Of a DNA stretch of 64,000 bases, positions 36,208 through 48,419 are shown in pieces. Location of the stretch: contig CM076148.1 in assembly GCA_038025085.1 (NCBI GenBank), forward strand, positions 32,656,501-32,720,500. Direction: 5' to 3'. Within the stretch, counting starts at the first letter, position 1. Each line of letters begins with the position of its first letter. This stretch comes from Tetragonia tetragonoides (Eukaryota > Streptophyta > Magnoliopsida > Caryophyllales > Aizoaceae). The notes below the pieces were generated by a model. It made no database searches and was not told the origin of the DNA. It saw nothing but the letters and a program-made list of their open reading frames with translations. The translations under genes were made by a program, and so were the position numbers.

Positions 36208-36911
36208 GGAGGTTATGGTGTTGTTTACAAAGGAAAACTACGTGATGGCCGTCTTGTGGCAGTGAAGGTGTTGAAGCAATCAAAAGGTAATGGACAAGAA
36301 TTCATCAATGAGATTGTAAGCATCAATAGAACTAACCATGTAAACATTGTCACCCGTTTAGATTTCTGTTTTGAAGGAAAGAAAAGAGCTCTTGTGTATG
36401 ATTTCATGCCGAATGGGTCTCTTGAGAAGTTTGTATATGGGGCAGTTAGTGGTCAATCATTGCCATTTGAAACCCTGCTCCACATTGCAGTTGGCATTGC
36501 TAGGGGACTAGACTACTTACACGGTGGTTGTAATACACGAATATTACACTTTGACATTAAGCCTCACAATATTCTCCTTGATGAAAAATTCTGCCCAAAG
36601 ATTTCTGACTTTGGTCTTGCTAGATTGTGTCTCCAAAAGGATAGTACTATGTCAATGTTGGACGCAAGGGGGACCATTGGGTACATTGCTCCAGAAGTGT
36701 TCTGCAGAAATTTTAGAGGTGTTTCCCATAAATCAGAGGTGTATAGCTATGGGATGATGGTCTTAGACATGGTGTGTGGCAGGAATAATATTTCTAGTGA
36801 AGCTCAACGCAGCAGTGAGTTGTACTCATTTCATGGTAGTATGAATGATGATGAAAGAAGGTTACAAAGGAAGATGATTCTAGTGAGCTTATGGTGCATA
36901 CAGATGTATCT
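36208..36911 (+). pseudogene. LRK10-like receptor kinase domain, truncated at both ends
   Basis: An open frame carries most of a kinase domain: GGYGVVYKGKLRDGRLVAVK (glycine loop and the catalytic Lys), LVYDFMPNGSLEKFVYG, then ILHFDIKPHNILLDEKF (catalytic loop, non-RD type as is usual in this subfamily), ISDFGLARL (DFG), GYIAPEVF (APE) and SHKSEVYSYGMMVLDMVC. The frame ends in LVSLWCIQMY and then runs into transposon sequence. At its 5' end an A-run directly precedes GGYGVV, so the extracellular and membrane parts are absent. All visible catalytic residues are intact, but the protein would be incomplete. The nearby transposon sequence on both sides suggests capture. Confidence 0.85.
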
Positions 36912-37835
36912 CTTAAGGTTACAAGTTTTTTCCTCAAGCTCAGACCATTTCCCGTCAAAAAATTGAATTTTTTTTGTCATTTTGCCACTGTACTTGAGGA
37001 CCTTTGTTTGGAAAGAAAATGGACAAACGATAAAATGATCAATCTGAGATTGGCATGAGGTCTTGATTTAAAACTTAAAACCTCATAAAAGGTTGTTATT
37101 TTAAGTGCAATTTGGCGAAAATCTCCTAAAATATATTACTTTTTGGTGAGTACCTCATGAAAAGTTAACATTTGTTCACTACCCCCTAAAACATTATTTC
37201 CGCCTTGTCACTCAACCCTCAAGTATTGAATTGAAACTTGACATCTTTCAACTTTCAAATTAATAAAAAATTCAAGCCCAATTTAGTTGCAAAAATAATT
37301 TATTTAATCTTTCTGAAAATGGGTAATTTGGGTTCAAATTAATGGACAATTTCTCATAAAGGGACATAATCCATATTTAATTGGACCAAAAAATCCACCC
37401 TTCTCCATATTCCAACATCAACCAATCATAACCCTAATTTTTTAAAGCCAATTAGAGGGTAATAAAATGAAAGATCAAGAGATTAGTTTGTTTAATAAGT
37501 GGATTGAGGTTATTTCAAACAAATCAGGTCAAAGGGGTATTTTAAATAAATTGTGCGAAACATGTGAGGGCAAATTAGGAAGAATTTTTTTAGAATTGGC
37601 TGGAATTTCACTTAAGGGGTGAGTGACAAGGTGGAAGTAACGTTTTAGCTAGTACTGAATAAAAGTTAACATTTCAGGGAGTACCTCTAAAAGTGATATT
37701 TTTTAGGTGGTTTTCGCCAAATTCGCTTATTTTAACGATAAATTTTAATTTATAAGGTGGTTATTGCAAAAAAAAAAAAAAAAAGTTGATTTTATAAGGT
37801 AATTTTCAGCAATTTTTTCTATAATTAATTGAAAT
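36912..37835 (+). mobile_element. Long-TIR DNA element, copy 2
   Basis: 36919-37218 matches copy 1 (32068-32365). 37090-37215 recurs in inverted form at 37610-37740 (TTGTCACTC, GTTAACTTTT, TTTGGCGAAAA words), and the outer part CACCTTATAAAA is matched by 37785-37810 in reverse complement. The internal 390 bp shows no transposase. The left end is replaced by the kinase fragment. Superfamily undetermined. Confidence 0.75.
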
Positions 37836-37861
37836 TTTTATATGCACAATCATGTATATTC

Positions 37862-38760
37862 ACTGAGCATGTTGAAACACTTGATCACCTCTTTCGCTAA
37901 TGCTTCTTCGTCAAAAGATTTTGGAAAGCGAGACAATTAGGATTGAATGTCGAAGGCCGAAGCTAAGTATCTCATCCCCTTTGATCAAAGATACAATTTC
38001 CTATATTCCTTTCTGCTCAAATCAACACTTCATCCTCAGTCCTCACCCAGGTGCCACATATTTTGTGACAGCCCTGTGGTCTATTTGGGCTAATGCACAA
38101 TAGTATTATCTGCAAAAACGCCTTATTCGGTTTGGATTTCATGCTCTCTCTGGCGCTTGAGCTTCTTCAGAGTAACAATATTGCTACAGAATTTCGTCAG
38201 TTATGCCTTCCCAAAGGATTAGTCACTAGCTCATCCTTCCACACAACCGATTTCCCAGCTATTCAGTTGGTGCTCTCTTCCACTAGTAATCCCACAATCA
38301 TTAGGTTGATGGTTCTTGGCCTCGCAATTCTCTTCATGCTGGCGCGGGTTGGACGGCTGTTTCACTGGTTCATCATTCACCATGTGGCGGTGGAGCTCTG
38401 TTCTTTTTTGCTCAATCTGCTCTGCCGGCAGAATGCATAGCATGTCTTGAGGCTTTAAAATGGGCAACTCAGAGACAACATGTTCACTTAGAGGTCCATA
38501 CTGACTCTTCCATGCTCGTGGCAATGCTTCAAGGCACAACTAGGCCCTGTGTTGAAGTTAGCAGTATCGTCCGAGAAGTTTTGTTATTGGGTCAATATTG
38601 TGCTGTATGTACTATTAAGAAAGTAGGAAGGTCTAGCGTTGAGGAAGCACATCAACTGGCTACTAGAGTCAGTCGACAACAGCTTCCCTCTTATTTCATA
38701 AGAGGTGTTATTTCTCTTAAGCACTCTGATTGTATTATTCTTTGTCAAAAAAATAAATAA
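37862..38760 (+). mobile_element. LINE fragment (zf-RVT end and RNase H)
   Basis: In changing frames it reads EHVETLDHLFR, FFVKRFWKA, ALWSIWANAQ, NSIICKNALFGLDFMLSLAL and then ECLEALKWATQRQHVHLEV, SSMLVAMLQGTTRPCVEV and VRRSSVEEAHQLA-like RSSVEEAHQLATRVSR. This is an RVT_3-type RNase H domain of an L1-type LINE, a different subfamily from 24882-27945. Many stops. Confidence 0.75.
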
Positions 38761-39600
38761 ATTTCACTGGCATACCGGATTATCTTCTGCAATGTCATCT
38801 GATAGCTTGCCGATTCTACAGAGCGCTTGTATAACTTTCCGGGGGTATTTCATTGCCCATTCAAATCTTCTTGTGTTGCAATTTCTCCCAAGCTGAGGTA
38901 ACCTGCTTTTGAACATTAGTCCTCAAATGTTGGAACAAATAATTCTTCACGATGCCATTTGCTTGCTTGCAAATGGAATATCCAATTTGTCTTGAACTGT
39001 AGAAATTTAAAGCACCAATTAGCTATGAAGTGAGAAAAGGTTTATTCGATCACAGAAAAGGAAAACTCGTCAACAATCTGGCCGTACTGATTCCTCGACA
39101 TAGTGAAAAGTGTCCAATCTTCCTTGCTTGAAGGCCACATAATGCTGTTTGGTTTCTTCAAAAGTGTTTAGCAGTGTTGTATTAGGTAATTTCAGATAGT
39201 CTGGGCGCTGATTAACACATTTTTTGTCCAACCTAAAACAAATTTTGGCTATTGCTATTAGACACTCTCAAACGTGACAATTAAACCACATATGTAATCA
39301 CGGGAACAGAAGTATTATACACATACAAAAAAAATTGGAACAATATTCAATTATTATGTGACGGAATGTATAGGGAAAAAGGCTAACCTTATAATTGTTT
39401 TTGTCAAGAGTTCGATCGAGGTCTGTAATGGCACATGCGCCATAGAGATCGTCGATAATAGTCCCTTATTAAGCAGAATTTAAAAAATATCATTCTAAAC
39501 AGGGAATATTGTGGACGTTCATCAAAGGTTCCTAAACCACAATAATGACTTTCAACCAGAGGTACTCTCAGATTGTACTACAAACTTCTATAATCATCCA
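38761..39600. other. No gene seen
   Basis: AT-rich sequence without a recognised coding block. Confidence 0.5.
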
Positions 39601-39624
39601 GGTCGGGGGCGAAGCCAATGATGA

Positions 39625-39801
39625 CTAGGATGACGACCATGGAAGCGATTTGGTGGGGATGCAGGCACGGAAGTTTGTCTCTTTAGAGGCTGATCTCCAA
39701 CGAGTGCAGACACCACCGAAAGCCATGAAGTCTTTGTGGAATTCGAGAAGCTCCAGAATCATAACAGCAATACCCCTTGGTATGAAGCCCCAGCTTGCCA
39801 T
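39625..39801 (-). pseudogene. F-box (DUF295-type) N-terminal fragment, frame intact
   Basis: 58 codons from ATG at 39801: MASWGFIPRGIAVMILELLE, then FHKDFMAFGGVCTRWRSAS, then a short tail and TAG. The F-box helix pattern is clean. It is the inverted, undamaged counterpart of 29744-29935, and flanking DNA (29640-29760 against 39830-39960) is also shared in inverted orientation. The DUF295 domain is not attached; it may be the remnant at 34152-34436. It could be transcribed as a short F-box peptide, but it is most likely a broken gene. Confidence 0.7.
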
Positions 39802-39957
39802 CCCCTGGTTTTTGTGTGTTTATGTCTGCCATTTGGCCTCAATACCAAATGAGGAACAAAATGAAAGATACTTTGTGCTTGACTTTCATGTTCTTCAGCA
39901 GAAATACTCTTCCTGCCACAGATCGATCAGATCCCCGTCCAAGATCATCATGCTGTA

Positions 39958-40143
39958 GCTATGGCTGGTCAGATTCGAAGACAACTCTAATTATCCCTTG
40001 CAATAGATTCAAAGACAGGTAAGATTCGAAATTTACAACTCTAATTGTCCCTTGCACTATATATAGATTTATGAAATCCATTGATAATTCAATCATCTTA
40101 AAAAAATTAATTAGAGTTGTCTTCGAATCTGACCAGCCATGGC
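39958..40143. repeat. 36-bp inverted repeat with 114-bp loop
   Basis: Arms 39958-39993 and 40108-40143 match at 35 of 36 positions (ATGGCTGGTCAGATTCGAAG is in both). A transcript across it would fold into a long hairpin. On the minus strand the right arm starts with ATG just after a CT-rich leader-like stretch (40200-40240), so it may be the duplicated first exon of the F-box gene. Confidence 0.9.
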
Positions 40144-40661
40144 CGCCCGTTTGCATCTCCCACCTTTCACATGGCTTTTCGGCGATGATGCGTCGCGTTA
40201 GAGGCCGCTTGAGAGCCGGAGAGAGAGAGAGGAGCGTGTATTTAACTGCTTGAGGAATTAACATCGAAACAGTATTTTTGAAATTAACTAGTATATGCCC
40301 TGTGCGATGCACGGGTTTAATTTTCTATTAGTTTGAACATTTCATTTTTCATGTTGCTCTGCAAAGATCACCAAAAGTGACTCCTCCAAATACATTCATG
40401 TGCTTAACAAAGCTCAACATGTGCTTGGGTTAAAATAAAACTTTAAAAATATTTTTTGGGGCTCTTGTATGTCCATGTTCTCCATTTACAATGACTGGCT
40501 CCAAGTCGTGCAGTTCGACATACACCCAAAAAGTTGAGCATTTTTTTTTATATTAAAAGTAACAGTTTCAACAACCTATGTAACATAGACGTACAAAAAT
40601 TTGAGCAAATGATAATGGGTAACTAATATTCAAGGTCATACATAACAGTTACAGCCTACTA

Positions 40662-40763
40662 CAGGTGCTATTTTCCTTCCCGTCTTTCTTCAGATCAGGT
40701 GCTATTTTTCTTGCCGTCTTTCTTCAGATCAGGTGCTATTTCTTCCCGTCTTTATTAAGATCC
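40662..40763 (+). repeat. 34-bp tandem repeat, about 2.9 copies
   Basis: CAGGTGCTATTTTCCTTCCC and the following CGTCTTTCTTCAGAT recur from 40662, 40696 and 40730. Confidence 0.85.
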
Positions 40764-40786
40764 TTACCCTCTTGTAGTACGCCAGT

Positions 40787-41369
40787 ACCTCTGTATCTCC
40801 GATGACCATCTTTTCTCCCACCGGATCCCTTCTCTTCATCCTCTTTTTATGTGGGTGATTAAAGCTGCTCCTGTTGATCTACCACCCCCTCTCCTTGAAT
40901 ATATGCAGATTCCCCTTCTACTCGATCTTATCCAAACAAAAAAAAACTTCAACTTCTTTTTATGAACTAAACCATGTTCTAATTCTGCAACATAGCCGAT
41001 GGCACAAAAAAGATATAATCAAATAATGTAGATTATATTTCCTTTTGTATCCAGTTATTAATCGACGCTTAAAAAAATAATAATTAATCGACGCTTATTT
41101 TATATAGAATAGTACTGACACCTTAGGCGCAAGAAAAAATGAAACACTCACCAGTCTATAACATACCGGAACACTTGCTGTATATCATCCTCTCAGTCAC
41201 AATTTTTCTTCCTATATATCATCCCACTACAGTTTGAATCTGAACACGCTAATATTTTCCTCTTGCTATATATATGTCATCCACTACAACTTGAATCTGA
41301 ACACTTCATCTTGCAAATCACACTTGGTCAATAAGGCTATAACTAAAAGTGACAGTGGGAAATAATAAT
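40787..41369 (+). repeat. Duplicated segment, original-context copy
   Basis: 583 bp that recurs at 56355-56935 with only a few differences, next to the mitochondrial-type DNA. No coding sense recognised. Confidence 0.9.
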
Positions 41370-41844
41370 GAACACCCACCGCAAATAAGATGAAATAAAA
41401 ATTCAGATATGCAGAAGCAAAAAGCTCCGCTGGCTCAATCTATATATCACACTAATTTTGATTAAGAAACTTTAATTAACCCCCTAATTTAGCTCCAGCT
41501 AATTGTAATCCTTTAATATGAAACATAGAAGCTCTTTCTCAAGACTTTCTTTCTTTTATGCTAGTTAGATATTACCTGGTTTATTCTGCTAGTATTTCGT
41601 CAGTTTTGTTAAACAACTCCTTGTATAGCGACATGTGCAGTCGCGGCTTATTGCACCAAAAGCACATACAGAAACAGAAAGACACCACCTTTAACTATGA
41701 AACATTTAACATATTTTAAGCGCCCAAGACTGAAAGATACAGAAAATATTTTGGACAAACATAATCAATGAGCAATGAGAGAAACTAAAATGTAAGTAAA
41801 AGAAAGGAAAATGCCAGTTACGTACTTAGCGGCAGGAAAAGCGG

Positions 41845-44800
41845 CTACTTTTCGATTTTCAGATTAATGGTGATGTCGAATCTACTGGTCCTCTCTTGGG
41901 AGCTCTGCAACAGCAAATTGGAAAAAAGAAATCATTTAATATCGCATTTAGCATAGAATTTGCAACTTATATTGCAACACTGTGTGGGAATACACAATCA
42001 ATCCATGTAAAGCACCATGAGGAAACTGAACTTTGAAGTATGTCAAACTCAATTTGGGTAGCCAACTAAACTATAGAGGCATGAACCATCAGAGGAGATA
42101 TTACAGTGGCTAGTAAAATTACAGGCTTGAATTTGAAGCCTAGCTTAAATTGCAGAAAAACAATCCAAATCAGAAGTAGGAGAAGATAGGGTAGCTAGAG
42201 GTTCTATTCAGAATTTGATAATAAGATTGGAAATAAAACATTGTTTCAGTCATGATGCAGGAAGAGCGTGGATGATGAAAGTTCATACCTTAGGGAAATC
42301 CCTGCTCCAACTATGGCGATCATGCAGAAACTCAATTACTCCGATGAATTCAATGACACTCGTCAATTATGATGTGAGTGCTCTGGATTCAGGGGAAGTA
42401 AACAAAAATGAAAATAAAAATGAGAATGCATTAGAGTCATTAACACAATTGAGCAGCAACTAGAATCAACAATCAGAACCCAAAAAGATTGGTGGTTGTT
42501 CTGACATAAAGTCGTAGTATGAAATCATAGGCTCCTTTTATCTGTATATAGTTCAGCAAATAACACATAAGCTCTGTTCTTCCTTTGTTCACTTACAGAA
42601 CTTGTAAAATTTCAGAATAATTGAGAAGACACCGGCACGCCTTCATAATAACGTACTATGGATACACTGAATTGTGTTCGATCACAATCATGATCCAAGT
42701 TCCAGCATTGTGAGACCCATTGTGTTCCTTAATAGGGTTCAAACACATGGAATTCGGAGTACTTTGTTTATCAGATTAGCAAGCTTTAATCAACTACTGA
42801 TCAGAAAGCTAAGATACTACCAATGGTAGTGGGATGAATGAAAGCAAAGCAATAAGTCATAAAAAGAGGACATTACAAACCAAAGACATCTGACATGAAC
42901 TTAACCAACTCCATTAAATTAGAACAACATACAACCACAAAAATACTCAAACGAAGCAGCCTAAAGCCTCAACTGAGTCTGTAGGCTGTGATCAATCTTC
43001 TGATGCATAGCTCTGTGTTGTAGGCATCTGCTGCAAATCTTGTGCTACAGCTCTGGCCATATGAAGGGGATGTCGTTGCCTTGTAATTAAAGGGGACAAT
43101 TAGATTGTGTGACTAAACTTTGGTACAAAAAAATAGATAAATATAATCCATAACAAATAATGGGGATATTAATTTCATAAAAATATCCAGAAAGCCAAAT
43201 GAGAAAAATGAGAAGTATAAGAAGGCAAAGGGCTGGTGCACCAAGACACAAGTGTCTTCCTTTGGACCAAAATTAAAGATCTTGAAGTTTAGAGCTTGAA
43301 TGGTTTCTCCTTGCATAAAGCCTCCGGCTATCTGAAAGGGAAACAAAAGCCAGAGAGAAGGAAATAAAGAGGTATGCTCATAAAAAAATATTTATACAAA
43401 GTACATAATGCCACCATCTCTCTAACTTGGGTTTCTATGCTTTATTGACAGTTGGAAGTGGAAAAAAACAGTGTTCTTGAATCAAAATTAATTTAATTTA
43501 TTAAAAAGGAAATTTAAAGGTAAATGAGGTGTTATATGTGATAGGAGTTATAAATTGGATGTTAATAGAACATCCCATGTTGTAGACAACGACCATAACT
43601 AAAAGAAAAGAAGGAACTATGAGATACGGAAGCCACATATGATGTTCCTTTTGTTGTGTTCTTATTATTAACTCATGAATATGTAAGAGCCATGTTTCAT
43701 TAGATACAAGGAATGGTTTTGCAACAAATGAAAGGAAAAGAAGAGGAGATTTGGGGTGGGGGGGGGGGTGGGGGGGGGGGGGGGTGGGGGGGGGTAAGCA
43801 CTAACACTCACTTCACCTTTCCAAAAAATGAGACCCAAAGTGTAGAAGACTACTTCAATTTCAGGAGTGCAACAATCAACTTTTGAGTTGCTTAAGGCCC
43901 CTAAACCCCTAACAATAGTATAAAGGAAATCAAGAGAGACTAAAACGTGAATGTTGCCTCAATTGGGGGTGGGGTGGGGGGGGGGAGGACACGTAATGTA
44001 TGCAAATTAAATTAAAAGTCTTACTTGCAACTCTCCCTTCTATACTAAGAAGAATCAGCAGCACTAAATCATCATCTTTCCAGAACATACAAAACACAAT
44101 TTCATTGACTCTTCATCCAGACCTCATACTACCCAAGAACATGTCCACAATCAAAAGATAGCATTATGTAACAATCTCAGGAGCAATAAACCAGATTGGA
44201 GCTGACAAATTAGATGCCTTAAATCTAAGAATAAGGGGCCGTTTGGTTGGGGGTAATGATTAAGGGGGTAATGGAATGGATTTTTAAGCTAAAATGGGAG
44301 GTATGTGAAGTAGTGGGGGTTAGATTTTGTGAGAATGAGGGTAATGATTACCCCCATTTAAGGGATAATTGAAACTCACCTCCCCATAGGGTAATGATAT
44401 TCCCCCATTTTCCTTCCTCTTCTCCATTACCCTCCTTAATCATTACCCCTCATCACTTCACTTCACATTACTATTTTCGCCTACAAATCCATTCCATTAC
44501 CCCTCCATTACCCTCATCACTTCACATTACTATTTTAGCCTACAAATCCATTCCATTACCCCCTTAATCATTACCTCCAACCAAACGGCCCCTAAGAGTA
44601 TGGTACACCACTACAACAACACAACAACAACAACAACCCAGTAAGTGCCCCGCCTAGGGCGGGGGGTCTGGGGAGGTCCAGATGTACGCAGTCTTACCCC
44701 TAACTAGTCGCCTAGAAGAGAGACTGTTTCCGAGAGACCCACAAAAACTTTTTCTTTTTTTGAAAATGCATTTGAAAACGTTTTTTTTTTTTTTTTTTTT

Positions 44801-47405
44801 TAAAGCAGTAAAGAATGATCAGCAGGGTAAGGGAAGTAAATCAGTAAACATATTAACACAAGATTCTACTTACTGAGCAACCTAAAGTGAAGTAGACGCT
44901 ACAGGCTATAAACAAACTGAATCAACCCCTAGTACTAGGCACTGAACAACCCTAATCTAACGCGGATCCTCTACACGGATCTTGCTACGCCATACTCTCC
45001 TATCTAGGACCAAGTCCTCGGTAAGATCTAGACGGGTCAAATCCTGCCTGATTACCTCTTCCCAAGTCTTCTTCGAGCGTCCTCGTCTTCGTTTACAATC
45101 TCTAAGTGTAATTCTCTCACACCTTCTCACCGGTGCATCACGATGTCTCCTCCTCACATGCCCAAGTCACCTAAGCCTTGTTTCTCGCATCTTGTTGTCG
45201 ATATCGGTCACTCCCACCTTGCCTCTCAACACTTCGTTCCTAATTCTATCTCTTCTTGTAGAATAGCACATCCAACGAAGCATCCTCATCTCGGTCACCC
45301 GCATCTTCTGCACATGCACCTGCCTCACCGGCCAACACTCCGCCCCATATAGCATAGCTGGCCTGATGGCTGTACAATAAAATTTGCCTTTAAGTTTTAG
45401 TGGGATTTTTCTGTCACATAGAACTCCCGTTGCACTCCTCCACTTTAGCCACCCTGTTCTGATACGATGAGTCACGTCATCGTCAATCTCGCCGTTGCCC
45501 TGTATGACTGAACCGAGATATTTGAAACAATCCTTCTTTGGTACCACCTCCGTACCAATCTTAATCTACATATCCGAGGCAACCCCATCTCTTGTGAATT
45601 TGCCTTCCAAGTACTCGGTCTTTGTCCTACTTAGCTTGAATCCCTTTGACTCTAGTGTGTCCCGCCAAAGTTCCAATTTGGCGTTAACACCTTCTTTAGT
45701 CTCGTCTATCAGAACAATGTCGTCGGCAAACAACATACACCAAGGCACATCCCCCTGGATAGTCTTAGTGAGCTCATCCATGACGGTTGCGAATAAAAAG
45801 GGACTCAACGATGACCCTTGATGTAACCCAATATCTATAGAAAATTGCTCAGTTTCCCCTCCTGTAGTCCTGACCCTAGTCCTCACTCCTTCATACATAT
45901 CCTTAATCACTCGGATATAGGCGACTGGAACCCCCTTGGCTTCCAAGCACCTCCACAAAACTTCTCTGGGTACCCTGTCATACGCCTTCTCTAAATCAAT
46001 GAAAACCATGTGCAAGTCCCTTTGTCTCTCTCTGTAGTGCTCCATAGAACGTCCAATCAGATGAATCGCTTCCGTTGTTGACCTCCCTGGCATGAACCCG
46101 AATTGGTTCTCCGAGATTAGAGTACTCTTCCTTAGTCTCTTCTCAATCACTCTCTCCCATAGCTTCATGGTGTGACTGAGTAGCTTAATACCCCTATAGT
46201 TGTTGCAGCTTTGGATATCTCCTTTGTTCTTGTATAGAGGAATCAATGTGCTGAGTCGCCACTCCTCCGGCATCCTTGCGGATTTAAGGATCACGTTGAA
46301 AAGCCTAGCTAACCACAATAGACCTTCTTCCCCCAAACTCTTCCATACCTCTATGGGTATCTCATCTGGTCCTACTGCCTTCCCACTCTTCATCGTCCGC
46401 ATGGCCCCTTTGATTTCTTCCTTCGTAACGCGACGACAAAAGCTGTAGTTGCGGTATTGCTCGGATGTGGTAAGGTCTCCCAACGAAATGGCTACGTCTC
46501 CAACGTTGTTAAAGAGCTCATTGAAATACCCATGCCACCTCCTCTTGATGTTCGCGTCGTCCACAAGAACTCTCCCCGCCTCATCCTTAATACAACGAAC
46601 TTGATCCAGGTCTCTGGTCTTCCTCTCCCTAGCTCTCGCCAACCTTTTCCTAAGTATGGTACACCACTAAATTGAGTTAACACTGGATTAACAGTTTGCC
46701 CTTTTCCTAAGAATCATACGGACAGATCTCAAGATTTTTGGGGTGTAATAAGTGACATGAGGCAGAAAATGCTCAAGCAGCTTGTCAAACAACACAAATA
46801 AATGCATTGTTATTATAAGAATGAGAAGCATACTACATGAATTCTTATCAATCTTGAGTATAACTTTGAGCAATGGTTTAAATCGCATACTCGAAATTGT
46901 TATCACTGTGAATTCAATAAATTGTGATTATTTACACTCACAACATTAGTCATATTAAAACAAATTCATTAGAAGGAAAAAGAAATCAAGAAAATTGGAC
47001 CTGATTTGTTTAACATATAGCCAATTAGCCATACCTTGTCACCATCATCCTTCAAAAGAGAGAAATCAAATTATCAGCCAAAGAGATCCTTTAATCATGG
47101 AGTAGCTTAGTACAAATCCCCAGTAAATGCACAGACCAAAAAAAAAAAAAAAAAAAAAAAAAACAGAAACCCAATTGCAGAATTCAATTTGATGGATCAA
47201 TGTAATAGGCGTTCAATTCTTATATATAATATAAGTCACATTTGAGATAATGTAACTGAAGAACAACAAATTATGGACAATCAAAAGTCATTAACTTAAC
47301 ATGGGAGCGAATGGAATAAGATTATCAAACAAAAAATTAAAGGTGAGAGAATTAGTAACTTACAGTTACGAAATTGAGAACATCGTCTTTAACCATAGCT
47401 GCCAT
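41845..47405 (-). CDS. Putative spliced gene, exons incomplete, unrecognised
   Basis: Exon candidates on the minus strand: first exon 47364-47405 (ATG at 47405, [14 protein letters not shown], donor GTAAGT), preceded by a CT-rich leader (47406-47700); a 15-nt microexon 47035-47049 (DDGDK, AG before, GTAT after); 43250-43343 ([19 protein letters not shown]) with a TTTCAG acceptor; 42289-42358 ([20 protein letters not shown], donor GTATG); and a last exon 41845-41904 ([19 protein letters not shown], stop) in matching phase with the one before. An alternative last exon is 42992-43079 ([16 protein letters not shown], stop). I could not link all exons in phase, so one gene with alternative ends, or two genes, are both possible. 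The interval also holds a Tourist MITE and an RTE LINE. Family not recognised. Confidence 0.4.
43753..43794 (+). repeat. G-tract, quadruplex-prone
   Basis: Forty-two bases, nearly all G with single T interruptions. A shorter similar tract is at 43965-43986. Confidence 0.9.
44232..44595. mobile_element. Tourist-like MITE (PIF/Harbinger type)
   Basis: The element is 44235-44592 (358 bp). It starts GGGGCCGTTTGGTTGG and ends with the reverse complement, flanked on both sides by TAA (44232-44234 and 44593-44595). The TIR start and the TAA target duplication are typical of Tourist MITEs mobilised by PIF/Harbinger transposase. Inside, a block of about 60 bp with CTACAAATCCATTCCATTAC is repeated near the right end. 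Confidence 0.9.
44597..46669 (-). mobile_element. RTE-type LINE, 5'-truncated, with 17-bp TSD
   Basis: AGTATGGTACACCACTA at 44597-44613 and again at 46653-46669 is a perfect 17-bp target duplication, so the element is 44614-46652. On the minus strand it runs from a truncated 5' end to a (TTG)n tail at 44614-44636, typical of RTE-clade LINEs. The pol frame (46642 to 45566, 358 codons) shows [15 protein letters not shown], then [59 protein letters not shown] and [12 protein letters not shown]. It stops at 45566; the same protein continues (45547-45167, [11 protein letters not shown], then AMLYGAECW), with another stop near 45165 before the GHVRRR end. The endonuclease is absent, so it is a dead copy. 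Confidence 0.95.
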
Positions 47406-48419
47406 GGAGAGAGAAGGAGTTTGATGGAGAAGAACAAATGGTGAATTGGCGAGAGAGAAACAGAAAGAGAAGAGGCGGACGGAAAGCACCAACTTACGAA
47501 GAGGGATTGAAAAGAAGGCGTCAGTTTGGGGAAGAACGTTTGACGGTTTGACTCCTGGGTATGCCACGTTTCATTTTCTTTTCTTTGTCTGGCTGTCATG
47601 CGTTTATAGGCTTCTTTATGGCGAACTTCTCTCTCCTTCCCCACTCTCTCTCTCCTTCCCATTCCTTCTCTCTCCTGCCCGTAGACCTCACCCGGGTCTC
47701 CCAATTCTACGAAGCTCCGTAGAGCTGGGAGTAAAAATTTGCACGAACTCAGTATATGATGTGGCTGCTGATTTATCAAGCTCTGGTTTCATAGCTGTGT
47801 TTTAAACTAATTATTATATAGATATAGATTACCCCCATACCTATTCAATTGATTTGAGTGATGTAAGGTTGAAACGTTTCATTTTTGTGTCACCTAAGCG
47901 AGTGACACGTGGCGACTTGTTGTTTAATTTTTGTGTTTTAAACTAATTATTATACATATATTCGGATTTATTTTATAATCTGTGGGTCAATTTGAGAGTT
48001 AAGTGAGAAAAAAAAAATACTTGAGTAATATTGAGATTTGTCCAATTGGTGATTGAATGAAATGAAATTATTCAAACTCGAAAATTGCTAATAAGAGTTG
48101 TGTTTTGCTTGCCATAGACTTTACAATTTTTATTTTATTTTTTAATTTTTTTAATATGGTTAAGAAAAATACTTGGAGGTAAGCATACTCTAAAATAAAG
48201 TTGTTTGAATCTTCTCAACTGTCTCTGATAAGAAATTGCATTAGTCCCTTTTTGGAGGTTATATTTTCTACTATTTTTAAAGCAATTCGTCTCCTGTGAG
48301 GCCGCCTCAAGGTGAGGCCTCTTAGTGACATAACCAAACAATATAAACACACGCGCCTCAATTAAACAAAACAAAACAAAAAAAAACAGAACCCCAAATA
48401 CTTTCTCACTCTCGCTCGA

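Noticed and set aside
46200..46675. Plus-strand frames opposite the RTE LINE
   Set aside because: Shadows of the minus-strand reverse transcriptase frame.
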